Shown piece after piece: positions 14,501-28,257 of a DNA stretch of 64,000 nucleotides. The DNA is taken from assembly GCA_036583965.1 (NCBI GenBank), contig JAZBQD010000019.1, positions 22,943,085-23,007,084 on the forward strand, in the 5' to 3' direction. The number at the start of each line of letters is the position of its first letter. The stretch's first letter is position 1. Under the pieces are notes generated by a model. That model was not told the DNA's origin, did not search any database, and worked only from the letters and a program-made list of their open reading frames with translations. The stretch comes from Prunella strophiata. Lineage: Eukaryota > Chordata > Aves > Passeriformes > Prunellidae. The position numbers and the translations under genes were made by a program.

Positions 14501-17500
14501 TGTGTTTGTGAGGTTTTCTCCTCCAGCATGGACAGAAAAGTCTATGATGCAGTTGTGCCAGCTCTGCTGATCAACCCAACTGCATACTACATCCATCTTT
14601 TCCACTTGGGGTTTGAGAATAGGCATCTAGGAATGGTGCTGTTTCCTTAGAGATGCAATTTTTGCTGGATTCATTAATGACAGATTTTGGGTAAGCCTTT
14701 CATTTAATAGGTCTTTTTGGACTGTATATGGGGCCTGAATATTTCTACTGACTCTGAAAACCAAAAGCCAAGAGTAGGTATCTTCAGAGGAAGTGCAATA
14801 GCTTTCATTTGTGGAATTTGTGGTTAAACATGAAAAAAGTTATGCAATCCTATATTCCATTCCAACCCAATCCCTTTTTCTAGAGCCAAAATGAAATTGT
14901 TTCCTACAAGTACAGAGAAAATTGTATAATTAGTCAGAAGCTCCTAGACTCAGGAACACAGATGGGAACCATGGAATCTCCACCCCAGGAATTCCACCAA
15001 GTGACTGCATGTAATTCTGAGCATGAACACAAAGATGCAGATGCTAATCCCTTAAAAGGGCAGACTAAAATACCCCAACAACCCATGGAACAATGTTCCT
15101 TTCCAAGACTTCCCTCCTATCATAGAGATGACACATCAAGCAAGGAAAATAACAGTGTCCATCAAGAAATCACCATTATATGCTGCTTCTTCATATTTGA
15201 TGCCTTTCTTGATGTTTCAGCAAATGTACCAAACAGAGCAGGTTCAAAGGCAACAACTGGTACATTCCAGAGAAAATTCATCTGCAGTAAAGGCAGATCA
15301 GAGTTCCAAACATGGCCTCGAGAAGGCTTGAGGTGAACACAGAAACATTTGCAAAGAGGTTAAACACAGTATACAACATGAAGGTTTAAGGCTCTAGAGA
15401 CCAGTTGGAGTATAAGACCATAAGCAAGCCCCCATATAAAGGTAACAGTGTTAGAAAAAAACAGGAAAATAAATGACAGGAGTAGTCAGTACCTGGTTTT
15501 GCAATCAAACAACATACACCATAAACACCAGAGTGAGATTTTGACAAACAACTACACCTTGTATAGCAACAAGCATAATAATTCAAAATTCATTATCTTA
15601 CATGATACCAGGAGTTTAGGTAATTTCAGAGAGAAACGTGCAAACAGCAAAATACTCAGCACCACAGTTCTTTTCCTTTCACACAAATGCTTCTCAGTAA
15701 TGTCTACACTCATATTCAGGATTTGCAATGATTTAGAGAACACAGAATTTTAACATTTTTTTTCTATTTAGAAAATATCAGTAGAGAAAATCTCTGCACC
15801 ACATGAACCACAGTCTGTCCCCTACACCTCAAAACAACCCAGAAATTGATTTTTTGTTCTCTTTATAGTGGAGGATACTTTCATATTTAAATCATTCATG
15901 TTATTATCAGCAGCAGGAAAGTGGGATTTCAGAAACAAATGAAAACACCACTCTGACCTTTGGAAAAAGCAAAATCAGTTATGCAAACAATGTCCTGAAC
16001 AGAAAAACAAAGTATTTAAATGACTAAAGATGGATGGGATCCAAGTTTCTTTATATATACACCAGAATAATCCAACTATTAAAACTCGGTTTTCAAAATT
16101 ATTTTACTTAATACCTTTTAAATGTATTATATATGCTTGCTTATAGAAACTAAAATAAAAAATTAAGATATTTGTGAACTTTGATAAGAGAGAAGTTATT
16201 ATTCCCATTGATTTTTTAGCAAAACTAATTCCACATTAAGACACAGCTCCTCCTTGAGGTTTTTCAGCTTTGAAGAAAGATAAGAAAATTGTCAATATGC
16301 AAAATCAAACTCTATGAAAGACAGCTGTTCCAAAAAAAAAAACCTTAATTGGCAGCCTTTGTTGGAATTGTTCCTAAGGGATAAGTCTAAACTTCCTTGA
16401 TTTTCTGGTAAGGAATTTTGAAAACAGAAGGCTAGGGGGATCACTGATAGTAGAAATCTAAATCTCACTCTCCTGAAGATTTTATATCCTGGAGATATTA
16501 TACACATTTTCTTATAGGAAAGGGATGTGTTCATCAAAGCACTGAATCTTAAAAACAGCAAAGTTGATGAAGAATCACTTTTGGGGCTGAGCTTTTGTGC
16601 CTATGCTTAAATCTCTCACATACACTGCTCCATTTACTGATTTCTTCACAAAAGATGAGATTGTGTTCTCTTTGTCATGTTGACTACCTGAATCAGAAAG
16701 CCTTTAATTGTTGCTCAAATTATGATCCATCCAAAGATATTCACAGAGAAGCCAGAATCTTTAGCATCATGAGACTGTCAAAGAATCACACCCAAGTGTC
16801 TTAGTGGAGCTGAGATCAGAAATTTCTTGAACAGAACATTCTTTCTAACAAGTTATTTCACACTGTTTCTAACACCACAGCTTGAGAAGTCTTGGGAAAC
16901 TGTAACAGGAAGCATAAGTCACTCCACTAAGGAGTACATTGTCTTTAATAAGTAATGAAAATTTCTCATTTGAAATTCAGAATTTGGCTGTGAAAAGTTT
17001 TTCTGAATTAAGTACCAGTACCAAGGAACAAAACTAAACGGACTCAATTTCAAGTCTCTGCATCTTCAACTTATCAAAATGCTAAATAAAGATAAGCTGA
17101 CACCTCTTTACCCACTAGCATCTTTATCCCAATATCAAAAAAGAAACAGATGGTCCAGACTTGAGATTTCCTCCTCCTTTTTAGACAGTCTACCAAACAT
17201 GAAAATTTTCTCAGCTGAATTTTGAGAAAACTCGAATTTCCAGCACTGAAGGCATTCATGGCCTAACTTGGCTACATTCTTCACAGAGAAGATTCAAATA
17301 TTTTTTTCCAGAAGCAAGCAAATAAAGAAATCTTTATGCATACAAAAGGTTTGGACCAAGAAAGTCACAGCCTTTCTGCTTTAAAGGATAAATCTTGCCC
17401 AGGCAAAGTATCCCTGACAGACAGCTGCCAATAGCATGTGCAGTAATGCCAGACCTTCTTTGCCTGACTTTTCAGTCAAGTCCCATGTGCCAGAGAGCAG

Positions 17501-17574
17501 AAAGATAGAAAGGGGAGTGGAAGATGTGTACTGAGCCAGATGCAATCTGAAATTCAAGCAAAGAAGCCAAGCAA

Positions 17575-17760
17575 CACAGAACCACAGAATGTCCTGAGTT
17601 GGAAGGGACCCACAGGGAACACTGACATCCAACTCCTGGCTTGCACAGGACACCCCAAGAGTAACACTGTGTGCCCAAGAGTATTGTTCAAACACTCTGG
17701 CAGGCTCCCCACTTCCCTGGGGAGCCTGTTCACATGCCCAATCATCCAGCAGAGCTCTCT
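17575..17760 (-). repeat. CR1 LINE, 3'-end fragment
   Basis: The plus strand reads like the reverse complement of an avian CR1 tail: CACAGAATGTCCTGAGTTGG, AAGGGACCCACA, ATCCAACTCCTGGC, TGCACAGGACACCCCAA, and CCCTGGGGAGCCTGTTC. These are the characteristic words of bird CR1 3' ends. The element therefore lies in the same orientation as TTLL5. It is 5'-truncated, as usual for CR1. Confidence 0.93.
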
Positions 17761-20700
17761 TAGTTTTAAATTATTTTTACTAAAGGTTGTTGTCTCAGTG
17801 CCAGTTTTAAAAAGATTTGAATCAGCCAGGCTGGTCTGGCACCTCCCCACCTGGTTTGCTGTGAACAGTTCTTGGATAAGAAATATTCATAAAAATGCCA
17901 TGTGTGTAATAGGAGGGTGTCTGGAAACTGGCATCTTTTAGCACTACCTAGCTTTTTTTGCCTATTTTCCCCTGCCTTTCCTTTTTTAAAGAATGTATCT
18001 TTCAACTATTGTTACAAAATGAAATCCTAGAAATAACTGCTTTTAATAAAGGATTTTCGATATTTCCATCCTGACACTGCACAGTCCAGCCCTAACAGAG
18101 CATTTAAAAATTCCTGTAATTGGCACTGCTTCTGGACAATCCAGTAACAACCTTCTATGGGTGAGCTTTCTTGCTCATTACCAACCAAAGTTTTCTTACC
18201 CAGAGCATTTTGGTCAAACTACTGAATGGCTGATAGCATCCAGTGTTGGGTAGACACTAAAAGGTACTAATAACCAAAAATGTTACTCATTATTATAAGC
18301 CACACTACTCCCTACACAAAAAGTTGGTGCTTCACAGTGGAGTTCTGACTGCTGCACCTTCTTCAGATTATAAAACATACCTACCCCTAGGACCTAATGA
18401 ACAGGATCACCAAGCAAAGCTGTCACCACACACATAGGGGAACTGAAATAATCCTGACTTTTTTTACATTTCTCCCTTCCCCTTTTTCAAAAGACATTCT
18501 TGTTAAATACTGGATCCCTGCATGGTTCACAAACAGCTGCTGCTTGATACCTGCAGCTCAGAGAAACCCTAGAGAACAACAGACTGACACAGAGCATGCA
18601 ATTCACAAACTCTGGTGTCAGCCACAAAACTTTACCAGTCACAAAGCTAGGGGAAATTAGGTGAAAGCAGAATCTTCACAGAAAAGGCCAACTAAAACTT
18701 TCAGGGATGGGAAAGGGGTTTTTTCATGCTTTTGCAGGGATTTCCCATTTATATCACAGTACAAAAGACCAAAAATAAGTCTGTTCATCCTGAGGAAGCC
18801 AAGCTAAAGCATGACCTTGGTCTGGATGGAAAATACAAATATGGATTGCTGATGGAAAGTTCACTGGGCAATGGAAGATAGCTCCAAAACAAAGCCTAGT
18901 AGGAAGGAAAACCCTTTGGCCCCTTTTGCTACCTCCTGATCTGGCATTTGTACTTGGTCACTGAAACCCTTAACTCAACTGAGCTTGATTCCAAGGCCCT
19001 TTGGCTGCTGCCTTTGTGGGGCTGTCCAGGGACTGGCCCACAGGAGGGCTGCCTTCTGGAAGTCTTTCTACATGGAACTCAGATCACACCCTACTCCCAC
19101 AGCATTGGACTGGCCTACTGAGATAGCAATATAACCCTAATTCAATTTCTCTTCCTCAGCTGTACAACACCAATGTCTGCAGCACAGCTGTTTAAAACCT
19201 TTGCTCTCATGAGTAACCAAACTGCCCTTCTCACACTTCCCACTACACCTCCATTTACTTGAAGTGAAAAGGTACAGGGCAGACTTGGGAATCTCCAAAA
19301 TATTCACAATGACTTCATCTTCAGGGCAGTCCTGGACAGCATGAGGCAAATGAAGGAAAAGTCACTAACCCTATCTTGTCTTTCATAAGCCTGGCTTACA
19401 AAAGGGATTTCCATTTCTACAAAGCAGCATTCTGTATGGCTGACAGGGAGGATACAGAACATGCAGCCCCAAGATTTCAGAGTGCCTCACTAACACACAG
19501 GAATAGCACAGTTCAAAGATGGGCCCATTCAATCCCTCTGTTCTTAGGCCAGATGGACCTGCCCTAAAATCAATGCCAGAAAGGACATTCTTCTGGGAAA
19601 CTTCCCAATGCCCTTCTCAGCTGCACAACTGTGAACCAATTCCAACAGCTATGGCACGGTAGCACAACTTTCATTTACACTTCACTACGTGCAAGGCAAA
19701 TCAATGGATAAAATTTGAGATCCCTGTGTGAGGAAGAGTCACAGATGGATAAAAATATTGTTAAAAGAATTAGGAAAGGGGGAAAAACCAGACATTTGTG
19801 GGATTCCCTGACAGCTCTGTGCAGAAGGAAGGGCTGGGCTGGAAAAAACAGGGCCTCAGGTTCCTGCCAAGCTGTCTGAGGCCAGTCCTTTCCAAATAGC
19901 TCAAAGAAACAGCCAAGGCTCCCTTGTAACCCTTTCAGAACTGCTTTAGAGAGGAGGGCTGCTGTAGCCAGAGCCATTCCTACATAGCACCAGAATACAG
20001 GGTCACCTCATTCCTAGAAGAGTGTAAGGAGCAGAGTAAATCTCCTCCATGAAAACTACAGGCACATTAACCCTCTGAAAACCATCCTGGAAAACAACTG
20101 TTTTAATAGTGAATAGGAGGTTTAAAGGTTTAAATAAGTGCAGAGGAAAAGAAGATGTACTGGTCACTTTGCAACATGAACTATCTGGAACTGATACAGT
20201 GCATTTCAAAGACCTCCCAAATCAGGGATAACTGGGGGAATATTTTGAGTCAAGTAGTGCAAGACACTAGAAGATTTCAACTTGTTCTGTATTTAATTAG
20301 GTGTTTAATAGAACAGAAAAGATCCAGCAACTTCCATCACAGCCAACAAAATCCACCAGTGCAGGAAAAGAAGAGTTGCCTAGCAAGGAATGGGGAAAGA
20401 AAAAAAAAAATCCCTGGAAAAAATTAACTACTTATACCTGTTGCTCAGTTCAACATTTACTGTAATAATCAAAGAAAAACAACTGCATATTAATAAAAAA
20501 CTCAGTGTTTAGCATGGTCAGAAACCAACAAGATATTCCTATGTGTAAGTTGAGATAGAAATTAAAGATACACTAGTGTTATTTACATAAAACTATGTTT
20601 TACCCCTTCTTGATGTATTGTTTTCATTTCTTGTCATCTCTGTAAAGATAGCCAGACAATTATTAGAGGGCCAGAAAGATTTCCATTTATAATTTGACAA

Positions 20701-21419
20701 GAATGGAACTGTTTAGCTTAGGAGAGAAACAAGAAGGGAGATGATAAAAAGATAGAGACTAAACGGTGCAGAAAATAAAACAAGCATTTCTGTTTACCTT
20801 CATGTGATCTTGTTACAGATACACAGACTTTTGGCAAAATTTGGGGAAAAAAAAAATCAAAGAAGAAAACTTTTGCATAATATGCACCACCTGTGGAATT
20901 CATTACTACAACTCAATGGGAGTACATTTTCTGCAGAAGGTAAAATATATGATTAATGACAATATCCACACTAAACTATGCAGAACAAAGTATTGCAAGA
21001 ACTACATGCCAGCTGTTAGCAGTTAGAGGGCAAAATCTATCTTCCCCTCAGAAAGGGAATTTCCCTGCTGCCCATCAGAACATTTTTTGTACTGATGATG
21101 CTGGAGATAGCTGCTCTGAAGCAGAGGATGGGAGAATTGAAGAGATTAGCAGCCCTAGTCCAGGATAGCAAATCCTGTGTTTACATTAGGGTAAGGTCAG
21201 TTTGTGGAGGAAAAGAGAAAATTCAAAATTTTATGCAGTATTGGTTTGGGAGAAGGTAGAAGACCCTGTCACTCCCCTCCACCTATCAACATGGGCTGCT
21301 TGCTCTCCATGGTATGCTGTAGGGAATAGTAGGAAAGATCCTCTTATCTCCTCTGGAAGTTATGCAGTCAAAAAAAAGCTAGTTCCCCCTCAAATTTTGA
21401 GAGTTATTTGCAGAAAATG

Positions 21420-21900
21420 TAATTGTCCAAGGGCAGCAGACAAAGGTGAGGCAGTGGCTGTGCCCACCCAGGGCAGGCTGCAGCTCCAGCAACGCTCCCC
21501 ACAAGCAGCTGAGCAGAGAAGCTGCACTTGCACAGCTGCACTGGTGCCCTGCTCTGCCCTGCTGAGAGGCCTCAGTCTCTGCCTCCAGCTCACAGCACTG
21601 GCTCCTCCACTCTCCCTGCACGCAGCACAACCCTCCTTTGCCTCTGGAAAGGGTCCTGTGATTAATCTCACTTATTACCTCGGCAAAGCAACAGCGCGGC
21701 GGCTGCCGGCCAAGGCCGACTCACCAGCGTCTGGGGAGCCGAGGCTGCGGGGCCAGGCCTCAGACTGTCTGGGCAAGTCACGAGCTTCCCGCCTGCCCTC
21801 TCCTGCAGGCCCCAGACACGGAGCCAAGGCCGAGCTGTGGGAAGCAGGGATCCTCGAGGACTCTGCCAAGCCATGGTGCTGAGGCCCAGAGCGATTTCCA
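21420..21900. other. CpG-rich, GC-rich block in the long intron
   Basis: The sequence turns sharply GC-rich between about 21420 and 21900. I count 15 CpG in 21678-21895, far above the surrounding intron, where CpG is rare. On the minus strand (the TTLL5 strand) an ATG at 21874-21872 sits in a CACCATGG context and is followed by 50 open codons and a CTG/GTGAGT donor at 21725/21724. The composition could mark an alternative promoter and first exon, or a GC-rich mobile element I do not recognise. A transcript joining this donor to exon O would not continue in the TTLL5 frame if translated from that ATG. Confidence 0.45.
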
Positions 21901-24900
21901 AGCAGGATGGAGAGCAATTGGCCCTGACAACACAAGTTTCCTTAGTGTGACCGATATATATATAAAAAAAAATACAAGGTGAGCCATGTATTTCTGAAGT
22001 TTAAGTCAGCCAATTCACTGCCACACTTAACAAGTTGTCACTGGTGACCCTGGGAGACATGCATGAAAAAAAAACAAACCAAACAACTAAAGGTAAGAGG
22101 TTGTTAAGGCAGGAAATACAGGCACAAATATGTATGGATGCACAGGGAGAAGAACACACACAAACTGGAAACAGGGAGACTTGTAAAAATGTACAGCTAT
22201 CCAGGTAGTAGTTCTTTTTTTTACCTGCCCTCCTCAAACCGCCTCTGAGCAGGAAGTAATAAACCCCAAATTCAGGGCTCTCAGAAATGGTCCCTCTCTT
22301 GTGAACCACAGGTAGAACCAGAATGACACAGCTGCTGAGGCAATGCAGACAGAGGTCACAGAAAAAACACTGAACCCACCCTCAATTACTTCACCACCTC
22401 AAATAAAGAAATGGAATTAATTCAGGCATTAAAGTAAAGAGAATAGAGAAGAGAACAAGCACTGTGGGGAACAAGGAACAGACATGTGGCTGTGCTAGCA
22501 GAGGGCTGGACTCAGGGCTGTTGGGCTGCTGCTGCTCTGGCACCTCTGTAATGCTCAGCCAGGGAGGTGTTAAGGTCAGTGCAGTTTGCTCAGACTGAAC
22601 TGAGGACCTACTGTGTAACCCTCAGTGCTTGCTGCTTTCTCCCTTCATTTCCTCCAGAGGCATCAGCATAGCAGAGCCTCCAAATCACCTTACACCTAGA
22701 TGCTGTGCAAACAAATAGGCTCTGAACACTTGGCAAATGTAGCACTGCAGAGCAGTCAGGTAGCCTCCACTTAGCGAGAAACTGCAGGGAGCTTGAAAAA
22801 ACAATTTGGAAGAGAATAAAGTTACCATCAACCCAGAACTCAAGGCAAAGCACATGTAACAGAGAGAAGATATTTATTCTTATGAAAACTTGGTGTTAGC
22901 TACCAACATCCCAGGAAATTCTCTTGTCCTTACTTCTAGCTGCAAGCCCATACATAGTTAACTCTCCCCCCACAGCCCCAGCTGCAACATCCATGCTGCT
23001 TCTGCCATGCTAAGCCCACCCTCGTCTAGCTCAAGAGTCTTGCAAAAAAGCAAGACTGTCCCATCAAATGCTCACCCTTCTATCCATGTAAGAACCACCC
23101 TGCACATCTTTTGTCTATTTCAGTCTCCCTCTTCTCATTGCTCTTCAGAGCCTCTCTAGTCAGGGTCCAAGCATGGTTCTTATTTCATATTCCACAGCTC
23201 CAAAATTTTAGATAAAAACTGAGGTTAAAAAAAAGAACAACAAAGCCACTTTCACCTTCCCTTCATGTCAACAGAGCCAGCTGCCCCTTTGACACAAAGG
23301 ATTGAGACCAGTGAACCATAATTAGCTGGTGATTGCTATCTCGAATCTTTCTGGCAAAACTCAGACTCAGTGAAATTACAGAAGCCAAATACACCAGCTC
23401 AGAGAAAACCCTCAAAAGAGACCTGGGATTCTTCCTCCTAAGTCCAAAGGATACATACTTGGTGTGGTCAGAGCATCTGAAAACTAGAAGACATAGTACA
23501 TGTACCCCCAGCAGTAAAAAAAACTGGCATGAAGCAGTAGCAGGTGGGGAATCAGGATATAAAGTACCCACTACCCAGCCAAGGCTAAGGAAGGCCAGCA
23601 ATTAAAAGGAAGGTCCTGATTTGGGAGACTGTTTTTGTCAACTGGGGTGTGCAAGTGAGCAGAGTGTACAATCATTTTGCTGTAGATTTTTTGGGATATA
23701 ACTTAACACATTTTCTATTAGAGCAGGCACAGGAAGCTTTTTAGTAGTACTGGATTTCCTGCACCTACATTGTTGATTTGTACTCGAGCAGTAAATATAT
23801 GCAATGTGACCCAGAAGCATCTGAGATGATAAATGTCTAGACAGCATCTTCTGGTTTTCCACCCTATTCTATACTTCTAGGCAAGGAAAAATAAAAACAA
23901 AAATATCCAAAGCAGTGATTGTTTGGGAGCCTGGACATACAGCAGGCATGCGCACACAGCCTGTGAGGCACTGAGAGCTGTTGCTATCACTATCACTGAG
24001 AGTGGTACCAGAGTAAATTAAACTTAAAACCCCCTTAGATCAGAAAACTGAAAAAGCATGTGTTTATATAAATTTAAACCAGATTAGACAAGTCTACCAA
24101 CAAAACAATTCCTGATGAACCTGAGCACCTTGGCAGAAATTATGAGCTAAGAAGTATTTCAGACATGTCAAGTAAGCAAAAGAGGAGAACCCCTTTTCTC
24201 TGACTGCAGTAGCCCTTCACAGGCTCTCAAATATAAATCTGACTGCCATTCTACCCTCTGACAAACAAGGAAGCTTGCCTGCCTGCCCTAACCAAATTAG
24301 GTAAGTCTGTCAGAAAATGCAAGGAAAAACATGCTGAGGAGTTCAGAAGTGAGAGGTCAGTCTTCAGGTTTGAGATAGAGGTTATGGAAGCCAATGAAAC
24401 AGATCTGAGAACACACTGACCATTTCACTGCTGAATTCTTGCCAATTTACTGCCCCGATGAGATGCACATGAGCAAGGATGGCTGCTACTGAATACAAAG
24501 TGCCCACTGGAAACACAGAAATCTGTACCAGCTAGAAAGAAATCTTCCTTCCTAGTTTTGGTCTAGGTCTTAGAGATTTAGTGACCTGTGGATCCCAAGT
24601 AATTCTTGGAGACAAAATCCACTATCTTTTTCAAAAAACAAGTGGCACAGCAGCTGCAAATTCCAGTGCCAGAAACCTCTACTAACCTCCATCTACTGTC
24701 CTCACAACTAGGGATAATGCAGCTATTTGCTAACAGGCACTTCAAAGCTAGTTGATGTTCTTAACCAGTAAGTTCCATTCTGTTAAACACCTGATTCTTT
24801 ATCTTTATTATGAAACCAAGAACGTTTTCAGGAGAATGCCTTTTCAAGAGCAGCTCTAGTATGGTCTTGGCTTCAGCTGACTCAGTTTCACTGGATAATG

Positions 24901-27489
24901 AGGAATCACTTTCATGGTTGTGGTCCTTCGGATTACATTATCATATGTAATTTTTATCACAAGTTTAGTAATCTTTAATAACTCTACTACAAACATGTAA
25001 TCATATGTAATGCCTTTACAGCACAATGTGAAGGAGTGACAATCCTGCCCAATGGACTGAGTGAGAAGCTGAGACAGAAGTGAGATACAGCACTGAGACA
25101 GGACTAGGATTAAAGGAAGGAGAGAACAGATTTGGCATAATTCCCTTGATATACAGAGGGCAACAAAGGCAGGTCTGCAGCTAATGTGGCAGAGGTTGAC
25201 AGTCCCATCACAGTAGTCAGAAGTAAGGCCACATACAATTAGGAACATTTCGCCTCTTGTGCAGCCCTGCAGGCTTCTTTGTCTGAGGTGCAGCAACAGG
25301 CTAGGCCATCACTTGAGTGGAAACAGTGTCAATGCTTATTGAAAGTGGCAAAAAAAAATAAATCTCAAAATGCACAGTGGTGCAGATTTATAAAATAACA
25401 TTTTAACACACCTAGAACCGTCCTCTGTCTCTGTATTACAAACCCAAGGACCTCCTTTGCCTTTTGGCAAGCAGACTACTAGTTTAGCACCTTATCTCAT
25501 GCAAAGAAAAGGAATCAATAAAAGAAAGGATAACTTCTTTTGAGATTACATTTAGGTAAGGCAGTACTGGCAGAGTGGGAATTAAAGGGAAAGATGATTT
25601 GTCTAAAATAATAGCCTGAATCCTATAGCTTTGCAAGCATCAAACCAAAATTTTCTAACCAACTTCAGCAGCACAGAGTCATACAAAAACTGAGTGAGGA
25701 CTGCACTTCAGAGACAGATGCTTAAACTAGGAGCTCAATGCAAGTCAGAGATCCATTCACAGAACAATTTCATCCTTGCTGAATTCTGCAACTGATAGAT
25801 TGAGATTCTAATCTCAAAACAGGAAGCTTTTCTTCAGTCATCCAGCACTGAGCATAGGCTGACACCTATCAGATGATCCTGAAGCTATGAATTGTTTGCT
25901 CCAATAGTAACAAATCAAGCAGCAAAAAAAGGCATTTACAATACATGATAGCCATCCCCATATACCATGACCTTGATATTCCTTTTGTAATTCTCTCATT
26001 AAACAGAAGTTCACAGACCAAGTAATCCAGCACTGCCACAAGAAATTTTTTTTTTTTCATTTCCAGATTTACACAAAACTCTTAACTCTCAGTATTTTGG
26101 CCATTCAATAAAAGCACCCATGAAGATAAAATAACAATAGGGAGTCTTAAAGCATCTTTCTGACTCTTCTTCTGAGCATAGAAAACAGAGCAACTGAAGT
26201 AATGAAAGACTAAATGACTGGTAAAAGGTTTGAAGATGGAATCTTCTATCAGTTGTGACTGGAAAATTCTGAAGTATTTTCAGATTGCTGTACAAAATAC
26301 AACACAAACTTTAACTAAAGGCATTGAACTATGCACACAATGCTAGATGAGGCACCACCCTGGAAGTCATTCAGAGGGGAGTTCTGGGCATTAGTGGTGG
26401 GGTTTGCAGCTCTGTCTGTGAGCTCATGCAAAGGTGCAAGCAGAGCTGAAAAGGGAATGGAAGCTCTAGGACAGCCTGCATGCTGCTGGTCTCCCAAGCC
26501 ATGCAGGAGGAGAAGGCAATTTACACCTGTTGGATAGGTTCTTTATTTGGACTAGGTAATAGCTTGCCTGGATGAGGTCCAAGAGCAGAATCACCACCAC
26601 TTCTCTCAATAACTCTAAACCCCTGAGGCAAACATTGTGCTGGAACAGAAACAGGCCAGGAATTCATTTCTCACATTCCTCTTTTTGAGGCAGGATGAAA
26701 AGTAGTGACTGATGAAATAAAAACAATTTTACTTGAGCTTTCCAAATCCCATTACAATCTTTCTATTGAAGGACCCATTTGGGAAAGGATCATCACTCAG
26801 ATCACATGCCTCCTGCACTGTGTTTCTCCCTCTCTCACTTCTCTCCATCTTCCAGTAGAGTCAAGCACCAGTGATTAGAATCAGTATTTTCATGTACATA
26901 GTGCTCAATATTATTTACTGAAGTGGCAAAGGAAGAACTCAAATCTCCAGCAATCTTGAGCCTGTATTCCAGCCTGGTTCCTGCAGCAAGTTTGTCCTTG
27001 TTCCTAGCTTCCAAGATTCAGACTCCTGCAAGTAAATCTTGTTGCTCTTTGAATCACAGGAAGAATGGTTTACTGCAGAATCAGTCCTCTGTCCTGATTC
27101 CCAGGAGTGTATAAGCTGTAGCTATAAGTTCCAGTGCCCAAAATTAATATAGAGTATAAAGAAGCCATCTGGAAAACAAACTCTGATAAACACTGCTCTA
27201 TCTTTGTAACAATCTACACTTGATATTCAAGGAAAAAGAATGAAGATGAGGACTTAGTGGAGATTTTTGCAGCATCAGGTCTAAGTCTGCATTCTGCATA
27301 TATGTCTCAATGCCAGCAAACCTAAACTTACAGATGCAGGGATGGGAAATGATCAAGGAAAAACAGACATTTCCCTCTCTTCCACCATGTTCATCTATGC
27401 CCTTATTTCACCATGAACCTGACAGCTCAGGGAACATAGGTATTTTCATAGGGCTAGTTTCTAGACCTGAGAGGAACCATTACTAAACT

Positions 27490-27965
27490 CTTAATAATAG
27501 AATTGTTTATGCTGGAAAAAATCCTCCTTTTAAGATCCTCAAGTTCCATCCTGTTAACCTTTAGCACTACCAAGTCCACCATTAAAACATGTCCTTAAGT
27601 ACCCCATCTACACATGTATTAAAAACCTTTAGGTGACTCCACCATCTCCCTAGGTGGCCTGTTCCAATACCTGACAATCCTTTCAGTGAATAAATTTTTC
27701 CTAATATCTAATCAAAACTTCCCCTGATGGAACTTGAGGTCATTTCCTCATGTCCTATAGTTTGTTATTCAGGAGAAGAGATTAACACACACCTTGCTAC
27801 AACTCTCTTAGAAGGAGTTGTACAGAGCAATATTGTGCACCCCACACCCCTAGGACTCCTTTTCTCCAGGATAAACAACCTCAGCTCCCTTAGCTGCTTC
27901 ACATAAGACTTGTGCTCCAGACCCTTTACCAGCTCTGTTGCCCTTCTCTGGACACACTCCTACAT
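27490..27965 (-). repeat. CR1 LINE, 3' fragment (about 470 bp)
   Basis: The reverse complement matches the CR1 3' region. On the plus strand one can see GGTGGCCTGTTCCAATACCT, TTTTTCCTAATATCTAATC, AACTTCCCCTGATGGAACTT, CTTTTCTCCAGGATAAACAA, CTCAGCTCCCTTAGCTGCTT and TTGCCCTTCTCTGGACACAC in the expected order. It is more diverged than the 17.6 kb copy. It ends about 90 nt downstream of exon N in the transcription direction. Confidence 0.92.
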
Positions 27966-28054
27966 CTGAGCAAGAAGCCAAACACAAATTACAAATGAGC
28001 AATTAGTGCATTGCAGTTCTTCTTCAAAAAGCTAGAGCAGCATTTTTAACTTAC

Positions 28055-28209
28055 CTGACTGCTGAAGAGACAGATCTTTTGTCATCTCTATGAGTGTCTG
28101 ACTGAACAGGCCACAGTGACCCTCTTTTGTTGAGTGGTGACCAGTTGCTCTGTGGGGCAGCTGCATTCCCCTTGCTTATAGCTCCACTTGCCAAGTCCAG
28201 GTTTGTTAA
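28055..28209 (-). CDS. TTLL5: TTLL5 exon N (155 nt): LTNLDLASGAI ... PVQSDTH
   Basis: Located by matching the expected protein in the long intron. It starts LTNLDLASGAISKGNAAAP (mammals: VTNLNLATGIINRSSASAP) and runs through a short SNWSPLNKRGSLWPVQSD, recalling mammalian PTWSTQSD, to RDDKRSVSSAV. Phase 0 in, 2 out, exactly what exons M and O require. The donor is CAG/GTAAGT (strong). The acceptor is GCCTCCTTAG, immediately preceded by a very long T run on the coding strand (A run at 28220-28257 on the plus strand). The match is moderate, but phase and position make the call firm. Confidence 0.9.
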
Positions 28210-28219
28210 CTAAGGAGGC

Positions 28220-28226
28220 AAAAAAA

Positions 28227-28257
<31 letters not shown>

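Larger units (their letters stand above)
2552..28054 (-). other. TTLL5 intron N-O (25.5 kb)
   Basis: The largest intron. It contains two CR1 fragments (about 17575-17760 and 27490-27965), a CpG-rich block at 21420-21900, and small simple repeats. Exons N and O join in phase to give a protein like mammalian TTLL5, so no constitutive exon is missing. No tRNA, snRNA or other RNA gene was recognised. The remaining sequence is AT-rich and unremarkable to me. Confidence 0.78.

Noticed and set aside
21202..21882. The longest open frame on the plus strand (226 codons).
   Set aside because: It spans an AT-rich part and the GC-rich block without a change in codon character, is low in complexity, matches no family I know and lacks splice context. 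GC-rich sequence has few stops by chance.
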